Positions 51,920-59,304 of a DNA stretch of 64,000 nt are shown here, in pieces. The translations under genes and the position numbers were made by a program. Source of the DNA: UBA6663 sp044226485 (GTDB lineage Bacteria > Chloroflexota > Anaerolineae > Anaerolineales > UBA6663); NCBI GenBank assembly GCA_044226485.1, contig JBGAGY010000002.1:310001-374000 (forward strand). Reading direction: 5' to 3'. Position 1 is the first letter of the stretch; each line of letters opens with the position of its first letter. The notes beneath the pieces were generated by a model. It was given only the letters and a program-made list of their open reading frames with translations. It made no database searches and was not told where the DNA came from.

Positions 51920-52789
51920 TCAGTTGCGTTCAGCGTAGACCGAACGTTCGAGCCCCGATACGCGGAGCGCGCGGCCGAGGGGCGAGATGTAACGCTGGGT
52001 GAACGCCTCGGGGCCCATCTGCTCCACTTCATTCCAGCCGAACTCCGCCAGGAAGGGCGCCACCTGCTCGGGGCCGAGACCGAACCGCCAGAGACGCTGT
52101 TTCACTCTAAAGCCCTGATACAGGTTTTCGGCGCCGTAGCGGTTCGTGCCATCCATGAAATCCTGTCGCACGAACGTGAACACCAACCCGCTCCCGGGTG
52201 CGGCCTTCTGCATGAAGCCCAGCGTGGCGCGAACCGCCTCGATCTCGAGATACTGAGTGACGGCCTCCCATACGAAGAAGACACGGCGCTCGGGCTGAAA
52301 CCCAGCGGCCCGCAGCTCGGCCTCCACAGACTGGCGCTCGAAGTCCACCCTGACCAGGTGCAACGAGTCGGGCACACGGCCCAAAGCCGCTCGCAGGCGA
52401 GCCTCCTTCGCCGCGATGTTCTCCGGCAGATCGACCTCGAACACGGGCACGGCGCTGTGCTCGGCCACCCGGGCGCCCATCGTGTCGAGGCCGGCGCCGA
52501 GGATCACGACGGCGTCTGTGGCGGGCAGCGCCTGGGCCAGCCGGTCGGCGATGTAGCGCTTGCGACACAGGACGCTGCCGGTGATGCCGGGCGCCGACAT
52601 CTCGGAGAGCCCGATCAACGACTCGCGGACCGGGCGCCAGCGCGCCAGATTGACGAAGGCGCGCCCGCTCCCGGTCAACATCTGCGCGGCCAGCGGGTCG
52701 TCAAGGAGACGCTTCTCCGCGGGCAGATACTGTTCGGTCGCGACGATCACCATGGGGCCAAGAGCGGTTCCGGCAGCCGGGTTTGTCAT
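51920..52789 (-). CDS. SAM-dependent methyltransferase, leucine carboxyl methyltransferase-like (LCMT/PPM family)
   Basis: 289 residues. CRKRYIADRLAQAL, VVILGAGLDTMGARVAEH (SAM-binding G loop), VFEVDLPENIAAKEARL and FFVWEAVTQYLEIEAVRATL are the hallmarks of this family. In bacteria these act on polyketides or small acids, often in natural product loci. The substrate is unknown. Its start overlaps the stop of the GbsR/MarR-type regulator by 4 nt (ATGA), so the regulator and enzyme are translationally coupled and the regulator probably controls the pair. Confidence 0.9.
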   Translation of the reverse strand: MTNPAAGTALGPMVIVATEQYLPAEKRLLDDPLAAQMLTGSGRAFVNLARWRPVRESLIGLSEMSAPGITGSVLCRKRYIADRLAQALPATDAVVILGAGLDTMGARVAEHSAVPVFEVDLPENIAAKEARLRAALGRVPDSLHLVRVDFERQSVEAELRAAGFQPERRVFFVWEAVTQYLEIEAVRATLGFMQKAAPGSGLVFTFVRQDFMDGTNRYGAENLYQGFRVKQRLWRFGLGPEQVAPFLAEFGWNEVEQMGPEAFTQRYISPLGRALRVSGLERSVYAERN

Positions 52790-53262
52790 GAGCTTTTCTT
52801 TCGGTTGTTGGGCGGTGATGCCTTAGCGAACACTTCCGCCATCCACGCGAACGTCTGATCGGCTTCGCGGATGCGCTGCGCACGCTCGCGATCGGAGCCA
52901 ACCAGCGCCAGGCCGGTGCGCGTGATGTCGCGAAAGGCCGCCAGGGACGCGATCTGGCGCTGCACAAGCGTGTCCCAGGCGCCTTCGACGATTCGGTAGT
53001 AAGCCGTCCGCCCGCCAGGGCGGCTGAGGCGGCTGACCAGGCCCATGGTCGTCAGCATCTGCAGGTTCGTCGTCAGCGAGGCGCGGCTGGCCCGAATGGC
53101 GTTGGCGATCTCCTCGGCCGATTGCTCAGCCGGATCGCAGATCATGAGCCAGCCGACGATCCGCCCGGCAATCGGGGAAACCCCGTCGCGTGCGAGATAC
53201 ATCGAGATGCGTTCGACCCATTCGAGGAGTTGGGTGTTCGTTGGCGATTGACGTGGAGGCAT
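52786..53262 (-). CDS. GbsR/MarR-type transcriptional regulator
   Basis: 158 residues. A winged helix-turn-helix is visible: GRIVGWLMICDPAEQSAEEIANAIRASRASLTTNLQML, here quoted as GRIVGWLMICDP and ANAIRASRASLTTNLQML, then the wing LVSRLSRPGGRTAYYRI. The C-terminal helix would dimerise. It resembles the GbsR branch of MarR, usually a repressor responding to choline-like ligands, but ligand identity is unknown. Its -10 box (TATACT) lies in a dyad (53275-53292), consistent with autorepression. It heads an operon with the methyltransferase and is divergent from an ATP-grasp gene. Confidence 0.88.
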   Translation of the reverse strand: MPPRQSPTNTQLLEWVERISMYLARDGVSPIAGRIVGWLMICDPAEQSAEEIANAIRASRASLTTNLQMLTTMGLVSRLSRPGGRTAYYRIVEGAWDTLVQRQIASLAAFRDITRTGLALVGSDRERAQRIREADQTFAWMAEVFAKASPPNNRKKSS

Positions 53263-53274
53263 GATGTCTTCTCG

Positions 53275-53292
53275 TTTCAGTATACACTGAAA
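53275..53292. promoter_or_regulatory. Operator dyad with embedded -10 box of GbsR/MarR-type gene
   Basis: TTTCAGTATACACTGAAA: 7-bp arms TTTCAGT/ACTGAAA around ATAC. TATACT on the minus strand (53284-53279) sits inside it, 16 nt before the regulator start, which has GAGAAGA as ribosome-binding site. A further TGAA/TTCAG pair follows at 53296 and 53309. Confidence 0.6.
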
Positions 53293-53342
53293 TGACTGAA
53301 TTGGAGTCTTTCAGCACAGCTGCAGGGCGCGAGCGGGACGGG

Positions 53343-53348
53343 TATGAT
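53343..53348 (+). promoter_or_regulatory. -10 box 6 nt before ATP-grasp GTG start
   Basis: TATGAT, then GGTGAG, then GTG at 53355. GGTGAG is too close to act as a Shine-Dalgarno. Same 6-nt geometry as mutM, add and the decarboxylase. Confidence 0.45.
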
Positions 53349-53354
53349 GGTGAG

Positions 53355-54623
53355 GTGTCTGCTCAAAGCGGGCCGAAGGTCCGCAACTCCGACATCAAGA
53401 TCCTGTTGCCCGAAGGCTCGAGCCTGTCGGCGCGTGAGGCCGTGGCGGCTCTCGGCCCGCTTGGCTACGTCATCGACGTGTGCGACCCCGATCCGCTGTG
53501 TGTGGCGCGCCTGTCGCGGTATGTGCGTCGCTTTCATCGCTGCCCGCCGCTTGGGCGCGATCCGGACGCCTATCTGACGCGGCTGCTGCAGGTGCTCGAC
53601 GGCAATCGCTACGACGTGTTGCTGCCGGTTCACGAGCAGGCCTATCTCCTGGCGCGAGCGGCAGAAACGCTCCGGCTGCGAACGCGCCTGGCCGTCGCAG
53701 CTTTCGAGTCGATCGAACGCCTGCAGAGCAAGCTGGCCTTTCACGAACTCCTGCTCGAACTCGATCTGCCGCAGCCGCCGACCGTCGTCGTGCCGGGTGT
53801 CGAGGAATTGGCCGGGTGGTCGGCCTTTCCGCGTTTCATCAAAACCGCTTACGGCACCGCCGGGTCGGGAACCTGGCGAATCGCGAACGCCGCTGACCGC
53901 GACCGATTGGTCGCCGTGTTGTCGGGGCGTGCGCCTGAGCCGCTGCTCGTGCAGACGCCGGCGCCCGGTCATCTCGAGGTCGCGCAGGCGGTCTTCGATC
54001 GCGGGCGACTGATGGCCCAGCATGTCTATCGACAGACGATCGTCGGAGTGGGAGGTAGCGCGAGCGGGCGGGTCGGCGTAGACCGCCCGGTGGTGCGCGC
54101 TCACCTCGAACGGCTCGGCCGATGCCTCAATTGGCATGGGCCACTCATGATCGACTACCTGTTCGATCCCGAGACGGGTCGGTTGGCCTACATCGACCCG
54201 AATCCGCGGATGGGCGAGACGATGAACGCCACCTACAGCGGAACGAATCTCGCCCAGTCTCTTGTGCAGGTGTCGCTGGGCCAGACGGTGGTTGAGGCTC
54301 CCCAGCCGCGCGCGGGGGTTCGCAGCCACATCCTGCTCGCCACCCTCCTTGGCGTGGCGGAGCGCGGCGGCGGCCGGCGCACGTTGGCCCGGACGGTGGC
54401 TGACGCGCTCGCGAACCGCGACGTGTTCGCGTCAAGTCGCGAGGAATGCGCGCTTTGGGGCGCTGACCCGCTCAGTTGCCTGCCGCTGCTGGTCGTGCTG
54501 GCTCGATTGTTCGGATCCCCGGCGCGTGCCAGAGACATCGCGGCGAAGGCTGTCGAAGGCTATGCGTTGAGCGCCAGTGCGGCGGAACGGATTCGCGATC
54601 CACGATTTGGCCAGGCCGGCTAG
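53355..54623 (+). CDS. ATP-grasp family protein
   Basis: 422 residues from the GTG at 53355; an ATG at 53292 would add 21 residues but overlaps the operator of the divergent regulator. An N-terminal Rossmann-like part (LPEGSSLSAREAVAALGPLG) is followed by the ATP-grasp region: FIKTAYGTAGSGTWRI lysine/glycine loop, PLLVQTPAPGHLEVAQAVFD, and the metal site YIDPNPRMGETMNATYSG. C-terminal ~110 residues are helical. Such enzymes ligate a carboxylate to an amine or thiol; the substrate is unknown. It lacks the HGTD-type motifs of D-Ala ligase. The neighbouring methyltransferase could act on the same product, but this is only inferred from divergence. Confidence 0.82.
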   Translation: MSAQSGPKVRNSDIKILLPEGSSLSAREAVAALGPLGYVIDVCDPDPLCVARLSRYVRRFHRCPPLGRDPDAYLTRLLQVLDGNRYDVLLPVHEQAYLLARAAETLRLRTRLAVAAFESIERLQSKLAFHELLLELDLPQPPTVVVPGVEELAGWSAFPRFIKTAYGTAGSGTWRIANAADRDRLVAVLSGRAPEPLLVQTPAPGHLEVAQAVFDRGRLMAQHVYRQTIVGVGGSASGRVGVDRPVVRAHLERLGRCLNWHGPLMIDYLFDPETGRLAYIDPNPRMGETMNATYSGTNLAQSLVQVSLGQTVVEAPQPRAGVRSHILLATLLGVAERGGGRRTLARTVADALANRDVFASSREECALWGADPLSCLPLLVVLARLFGSPARARDIAAKAVEGYALSASAAERIRDPRFGQAG

Positions 54624-54694
54624 GCTCGAGCGCCGAAACGCCGTTGGGCTAAAATCCAGCCACCAATCCACAACCCCCTGGGGAGGCACACAAT

Positions 54695-55534
54695 ATGGCG
54701 CAGAACACGACAGGCACCCAAAGGCTCAAAGGCGTGGCGCGCGGCCTATTGGTCGGTGGGATCGCTTTGCTCGCGATGCTGGCCTGGCTGGCCCCGACGC
54801 CGATCGTCAGCGACACACTGGCTCAGATCTTCGGCACGCCTCAGTATCTGCCGGTCATCATGCTCGAGGCCACGCACACGCCGACCGTGACGCCGACGCC
54901 TACCGCCACGTCGACCCCGACGCGCACGCCGACCGTCACGCCGACGCCTTTTCCCAGCGGCATGGCGCGCAACGGCGGCTTTGAGATCGCCGACAACAAC
55001 ACGGGTTCAGGCGTCGCCTTCTGGCAGCCCTGGTGGGCCGAGATCCCAAAGTCCGGCAACAACTTCAACTACGCCTACAAACCGAACAGCTTCAATCGCG
55101 AGTGCCTGTCGACGGGCGCCGCCAGCGCGTTCATCTATTCAGGCGACTGCTCGCTCCGCATCCTCAACAACTGGGATCCGTGGTGGGCGGGCGTGAAGGA
55201 CCAGGTCAGCGTGACGGCTGGCCAGCGTTATCGCCTGACGGGCTTCGGCAGGGTGTGGATATCCAATGACTTCTACCCGGCCCCGTCTGACCCGATCTGG
55301 CCGGTGTCGATGAAGATCGGCATCGACCCGAACGGCAACTGCGATCAATACGCGGCCAGCGTGATCTGGTCGGGCAGCATGGCGCCGCACAACACCTGGC
55401 AACAGGCGAGCGTCGAGGCCGTGGCCGGATCGAGCGGCAAGCTGTGTCTGTTCTTGAGCACCGATTATCGCGGGAGCAGTCGTCAGTTCATGGCCAGCTT
55501 CTGGGATTCGGTAGTCATGTCGGCCGTGCCGTAA
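54695..55534 (+). CDS. Secreted protein with Thr-Pro stalk and jelly-roll-like domain
   Basis: 279 residues. An N-terminal hydrophobic helix (~17-32, LLVGGIALLAMLAWLAP) acts as signal or anchor. A stalk of THTPTVTPTPTATSTPTRTP-like repeats (~62-88) follows. The C-terminal domain starts GMARNGGFEIADNNTGSGV and contains RYRLTGFGRVWIS, HNTWQQASVEAV and SGKLCLFLSTDYRG, a pattern of beta-sandwich carbohydrate-binding-like modules. Probably displayed on the cell surface; ligand unknown. GGGGAGG precedes the ATG at 54695 and TAAAAT lies near 54651. Such stalked proteins are common in Chloroflexota. Confidence 0.82.
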   Translation: MAQNTTGTQRLKGVARGLLVGGIALLAMLAWLAPTPIVSDTLAQIFGTPQYLPVIMLEATHTPTVTPTPTATSTPTRTPTVTPTPFPSGMARNGGFEIADNNTGSGVAFWQPWWAEIPKSGNNFNYAYKPNSFNRECLSTGAASAFIYSGDCSLRILNNWDPWWAGVKDQVSVTAGQRYRLTGFGRVWISNDFYPAPSDPIWPVSMKIGIDPNGNCDQYAASVIWSGSMAPHNTWQQASVEAVAGSSGKLCLFLSTDYRGSSRQFMASFWDSVVMSAVP

Positions 55535-55582
55535 GCTGCGGCAGCGGTCTGACCGCCGTTCCAGCGATCTCGACCCGTCAGA

Positions 55583-55667
55583 CGGCCCCGTGCTCGCCGA
55601 TCAGATGTTGGATGCTTCGCCCTGAAAGCGATCATCCACATGTCTGTGGTCGGCGGGCACGGGGCCG
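55583..55667. terminator. Compound palindrome between convergent genes
   Basis: 18-bp arms (CGGCCCCGTGCTCGCCGA at 55583 and the complement at 55650-55667, one wobble) enclose a second stem CCACA-TGTC-TGTGG (55636-55649). It sits between the secreted protein and the TMEM175-type gene and should terminate both. Confidence 0.8.
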
Positions 55668-55708
55668 CGCTATTCGGCCTGATCCTCCAAGAGACCCCGC
55701 AACCGGGA

Positions 55709-56293
55709 TCACTCTTTGGTGACCCCCAGGTGCCGCTCGATCCGCCGATCGGGCACGAGCCAGATGATCGCCACGACCACATAGAGGGCATGGGCCAGCG
55801 TGGCGTTGACGAACGCCAGCGGCATGGCGATCCCGTAGAGCACAAGCGACGTCCATTCCTTACGCGGATTCCCGACAGCGGTCGCCAGGAGCGAGCCTTT
55901 GCCCTGAGCCGCGACCAGGGCTCGATACAGCAGGTAATACGCGCCCCCCGCGCAGAACAGCACGAACCCATACAGGGCGGTCGGCCACGCCGCCCCGCTG
56001 TTCTTGTCGATCCAGGTGGTGACGAACGGCGTCAGCGACAGCCAGAAGAGCAGGTGCAGGTTCGCCCAGAGGACGCGCCCGTCGATCCGCTCCACGGCCT
56101 GGAGCAGATGATGGTGATTGTTCCAGTAGATGCCGACGAACACGAAGCTCAAGACGTAGCTCAGGAAAGTCGGGATCAGCGGCACGAGGTCCTCCAGTGC
56201 GGCTCCGTGCGGCGCCCCGAGTTCGAGGACCATGATGGTGATGATGATGGCGATCACGCCGTCGCTGAACGCCTCAAGTCGTCCTTTGCTCAT
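55709..56293 (-). CDS. TMEM175-family (DUF1211) membrane protein, probable K+ channel
   Basis: 194 residues from the ATG at 56293. The diagnostic RxxxFSDGV motif is in GRLEAFSDGVIAIIITIMVLE, quoted to FSDGVIAIIIT. Six transmembrane helices are seen, with the YWNNHHHLLQAVERIDGRVLWANL loop typical of prokaryotic TMEM175, cut here as YWNNHHHLL and RVLWANL. Homologues form tetrameric potassium-conducting channels. GAGGAGCC precedes the ATG. It is convergent with the stalked secreted protein and divergent from the NAD(P)-binding protein. Confidence 0.92.
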   Translation of the reverse strand: MSKGRLEAFSDGVIAIIITIMVLELGAPHGAALEDLVPLIPTFLSYVLSFVFVGIYWNNHHHLLQAVERIDGRVLWANLHLLFWLSLTPFVTTWIDKNSGAAWPTALYGFVLFCAGGAYYLLYRALVAAQGKGSLLATAVGNPRKEWTSLVLYGIAMPLAFVNATLAHALYVVVAIIWLVPDRRIERHLGVTKE

Positions 56294-56403
56294 GCCGGCT
56301 CCTCGATGATGATCTTGATCACGAAACGAGATGCAGAGCATATCGGGACGCGGTGGGCTCGTCAACGTGGAAGCAGCTACAATCACGGGCGGGGGACAGC
56401 GGC

Positions 56404-57027
56404 ATGCCATTCGCTTTGCTCGGCGCAACCGGGACCACGGGGCGGACCACGCTCGAGCACGGCCACACGGTGCATGTGGTCGCTCGCAACCCGGCCAGCC
56501 TCGAGGGCCTGGGTGGCGGTGTGCGTGTTTGGAAGGGCGACGTACGCTCAGTCGCCGCCATGGCCGAAGCGTTCACGGGCTGCGCCGCAGTCGTCTCGTG
56601 TGTGGGCGTGTCGAGCCCGATAAAAGCTCGCCAGGGCACCGATGTGTACTCGGCGGGCACCCGCTGCATCGTCGATGCGATGCGCGCGGCAAGTGTGTCG
56701 CGTCTGATCGTGGTGTCATCGGCCGGCGTGGCTCCGCGCAAGGGAGCGCCGCTGATCTACAAACTCGTGGTCAAGCCGTTCTTCCTCGAGCCGGCTTATC
56801 GCGACATGCGCGAGATGGAGGCTTTCCTGCAGACGACCGACTTGGATTGGACGAGCGTGCGACCGCCGCTGCTGACCGGCGGCCCGCTCAGGACAGACTA
56901 CCGGCTGCAGGCCGATCGGAACTTCGACGACGATCGGCCGCTGCCCAGGGCCAGCCTGGCCCACTTTCTGGTGACTGAGCTCGAATCGCCGCGCTTCAAC
57001 CGGCGTGTGGTGGCGATTTCGGCTTGA
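56404..57027 (+). CDS. NAD(P)-binding Rossmann protein, NmrA/atypical SDR-like
   Basis: 207 residues. It starts MPFALLGATGTTGRTTLEHGHTV, of which GATGTTGR is the dinucleotide loop. Compared with typical relatives the first helix is about four residues short between GR and HGHTV. Later motifs are ARNPASL, VSCVGVSSP, RLIVVSSAGVAP and LDWTSVRPPLLTGG. It probably binds NAD(P)H; activity could be redox or regulatory, or impaired by the short helix. GGGGGAC precedes the ATG, with TACAAT at 56377. First of a co-directional run with VOC, GrpB and a methyltransferase. Confidence 0.8.
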   Translation: MPFALLGATGTTGRTTLEHGHTVHVVARNPASLEGLGGGVRVWKGDVRSVAAMAEAFTGCAAVVSCVGVSSPIKARQGTDVYSAGTRCIVDAMRAASVSRLIVVSSAGVAPRKGAPLIYKLVVKPFFLEPAYRDMREMEAFLQTTDLDWTSVRPPLLTGGPLRTDYRLQADRNFDDDRPLPRASLAHFLVTELESPRFNRRVVAISA

Positions 57028-57057
57028 AACATTGGTGCCTGATCACGTTGGAGAACC

Positions 57058-57438
57058 ATGACCATCCTGCGACTCTCTCCCATCACGGCCTTCGTGGCCA
57101 CTTCTGACCCAGCCAAGGCTCGCGCGTTCTACCGCGACGTCCTCGGCTTCACGTTGATCCGCGAAGAACCCTCGGTGCTGCTGTTCAGCCTGTACGGCGC
57201 CATGCTGCGCGTGAACAAGGTCGACGTCGTCACGCCGCAGCCTTTCACGGTGCTGGGCTGGACGGTTGACGACGTTGTGACCGAGATCGTGCCGCTCGTT
57301 GAACGCGGCCTCACGTTCGAGCGCTATCCCGACCTTCCTCAGGATGAGAACGGCGTGGCGCGCTTCCCGAACGGCGATAAGGTCGTATGGTTCAAGGATC
57401 CTGACGGCAATCTGCTCTCGGTGACACAGCTCGGCTGA
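57058..57438 (+). CDS. VOC (glyoxalase/bleomycin-resistance fold) protein
   Basis: 126 residues. LSPITAFVATSDPAKARAFY, TLIREEPSVLLFSLYGAMLRV and WFKDPDGNLLSVTQLG are typical of a single VOC half with paired beta-alpha-beta-beta-beta units. Metal ligands are not certain: His at the usual N-terminal position is absent. The substrate is unknown. GGAG precedes the ATG by 7 nt. It is 6 nt upstream of grpB-like, so they share an operon. Confidence 0.87.
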   Translation: MTILRLSPITAFVATSDPAKARAFYRDVLGFTLIREEPSVLLFSLYGAMLRVNKVDVVTPQPFTVLGWTVDDVVTEIVPLVERGLTFERYPDLPQDENGVARFPNGDKVVWFKDPDGNLLSVTQLG

Positions 57439-57444
57439 GCGATC

Positions 57445-57990
57445 ATGTCGGATCCCGTCATCGTGGAGCCCTACGACCCGGTCTGGCCGGGTCGTTTTCG
57501 CGCGATGGCCGAACGGCTGCGCGCCGAACTCGGCGATCTGGCGTTGCGCATCGACCACATCGGCTCGACGTCGGTGCCGGGCCTGGCCGCCAAGCCCGTG
57601 ATCGACGTCCTCATCTCGGTCGCGCATCTGGATCCGGTGAGTGCGTACGCACCGGGGCTCGAGCGCGCGGGATTCCACTGGCGCGCCAACAACGCCGACC
57701 GGCTCCACCGGTACTTCCGTGAGATCCCGGGAATGGCGCGCACGCACGTCCATGTGTATGAAGCCGGGAGCTGGTCGGAGCAGCTCAACCTGCTCTTTCG
57801 GGATTTCCTGCGCGCCGATGCTGACGCTCGTCGGCTGTACGCCGAAACGAAGGCCGCGCTGGCGATACGCTTTCGAGACGACCGGCCCGGCTATGTCGAC
57901 GCCAAGGCCCCGACGGTCTGGGCGCTCTTGCGGCGCGCCCACGAGTGGGCTCAGACCGTCGGCTGGTCGCCCGGTCCATCCGATGCCTGA
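57445..57990 (+). CDS. GrpB/UPF0157 family protein
   Basis: 181 residues. VEPYDPVWPGRFRAMAERL, IDHIGSTSVPGLAAKPVIDVLI and THVHVYEAGSWSEQLNLLFRDFLR define the UPF0157 family of the nucleotidyltransferase superfamily (GS...D-x-D-like site in GSTSVPGLAAKPVID). Function is unclear; some are fused to CoaE. Close coupling to the VOC gene (6 nt). Confidence 0.92.
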   Translation: MSDPVIVEPYDPVWPGRFRAMAERLRAELGDLALRIDHIGSTSVPGLAAKPVIDVLISVAHLDPVSAYAPGLERAGFHWRANNADRLHRYFREIPGMARTHVHVYEAGSWSEQLNLLFRDFLRADADARRLYAETKAALAIRFRDDRPGYVDAKAPTVWALLRRAHEWAQTVGWSPGPSDA

Positions 57991-58014
57991 CCTGCCATAC
58001 AGGAGACCTGCCTC

Positions 58015-58686
58015 ATGACTTCAGCTCAATGGACGGCTGTCGATAGCTACTTTGAGGAGTTGTTCAACGCTCCTGATCCCATACTCGATGCAGCGCTGGC
58101 GGACAGCGAACGAGCCGGTCTGCCGCAAATGGCAGTGACATCCAACCAGGGGAAGTTGTTGAACGTGCTGGCGATGGCGACGGGCGCGCGGCGCATGCTC
58201 GAGATCGGCACGCTGGGCGGATACAGCACGATCTGGCTGGCCCGCGCCCTTCCGGCGGTCGGTCGGCTGATCACACTTGAACTCGAGCCGCGCCACGCCG
58301 AGGTCGCTCGCGGCAATCTCGCCCGCGCCGGTTTGAGCGACGTCGTCGAGGTGCGTGTCGGCCGAGCGCTCGACTCGCTCGAGCGCCTGATCACCGAGAG
58401 GGCCGAGCCGTTCGACTTCATCTTCATCGACGCCGACAAGGCCAGCCTCACCGAGTACTTCGACGCAGCGCTCAAGCTCTCACGCCCGGGCACCTTGATC
58501 GTGATCGACAATGTGGTCCGCAATGGAGCCGTGGTCGACGCCGAGAGCACCGACGCGAGCGTGCAGGGCGTGCGTCGTTTCGCCGCGCACGCGGCGACCG
58601 ATCCTCGGGTGATCCTCTCGGCCACGCAGACGGTGGGCGTCAAGGGCTACGACGGTTTCGCGTTGGCGCTCGTCGTGGCGGCGTGA
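58015..58686 (+). CDS. O-methyltransferase family 3 (COMT/CCoAOMT-like)
   Basis: 223 residues, class I SAM fold. MLEIGTLGGYSTIWLARALP is the SAM loop, FDFIFIDADKASLTEYFDAAL the acidic metal-binding strand, and LIVIDNVVRNGAVVD the catalytic Asn-containing loop. These require a divalent cation and methylate catechol-like hydroxyls. The substrate is unknown. CAGGAGACC precedes the ATG. It lies 24 nt after the grpB-like gene. Confidence 0.93.
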   Translation: MTSAQWTAVDSYFEELFNAPDPILDAALADSERAGLPQMAVTSNQGKLLNVLAMATGARRMLEIGTLGGYSTIWLARALPAVGRLITLELEPRHAEVARGNLARAGLSDVVEVRVGRALDSLERLITERAEPFDFIFIDADKASLTEYFDAALKLSRPGTLIVIDNVVRNGAVVDAESTDASVQGVRRFAAHAATDPRVILSATQTVGVKGYDGFALALVVAA

Positions 58687-58759
58687 GCGGCATCGTTTGA
58701 CACACTGGCCCGCCGGGGCGATACTGCCGCTCCTCGGCCACGTTGATAGGGGGATCGTC

Positions 58760-59272
58760 ATGTTCGACCTCGAAGCGCCACCCACGGCAAGTTGGGCTGT
58801 TCAGATTCTGACCGTCGACTACCTCATCGAAGGCACCGTCGACGCGTCGCGCGAACGCCTGGCTTTCAATCTCGTCTCCGGCGATGCGCGAGCGATACGG
58901 GTCGACCAACCCCAGGTGACCTCGACCGGCAGGCTCGACGTGCCGGCCCGGCCGACTGTGCCGTGGGCGCTTGTGTACGGCAACGAGTTGGTGGCCATCA
59001 TTCCGCGTGATCAGGCGTCGTTGAATTACGCGCTCAGGGCCAACGACAACTTCAAGATCCCGATCCAGGGCGAAGTCTACGCGGGGCCTTACGTGTTTTC
59101 GGGCACGATCATGAGCCCTGATCGCAAGCTCAGGGTTCTGGAGGGCTTCGCGGGTGTCGTGCTGCAAAACGTGACGATCGATTGCCTGGCGTCTGGCACG
59201 AGCATGTCGCGGCTGCAGGCGCCGTACGTCATGGTCCTCGGCAACCACAAGCACTTCCTCGTGTCTCACTGA
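58760..59272 (+). CDS. Hypothetical protein
   Basis: 170 residues from the ATG at 58760, which follows AGGGGGA; a longer frame to 58697 has no ribosome-binding site. The sequence is beta-rich: WAVQILTVDYLIEGTVDA, LAFNLVSGDARAIRVDQPQV, VPWALVYGNELVAIIP and GPYVFSGTIMSPDRKL. No signal, membrane helix or catalytic motif is evident. I do not recognise the family. It ends in a small hairpin with the convergent MFS gene. Confidence 0.72.
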   Translation: MFDLEAPPTASWAVQILTVDYLIEGTVDASRERLAFNLVSGDARAIRVDQPQVTSTGRLDVPARPTVPWALVYGNELVAIIPRDQASLNYALRANDNFKIPIQGEVYAGPYVFSGTIMSPDRKLRVLEGFAGVVLQNVTIDCLASGTSMSRLQAPYVMVLGNHKHFLVSH

Positions 59273-59304
59273 GGCCGGGAGCCGGCCGCCGCGTATGGCC
59301 TCAG
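59269..59304. terminator. Short hairpin holding both convergent stop codons
   Basis: CTGAGGCC (59269-59276) pairs with GGCCTCAG (59297-59304). The TGA of the plus-strand hypothetical protein and the TGA of the minus-strand MFS gene lie in opposite arms. Confidence 0.55.
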
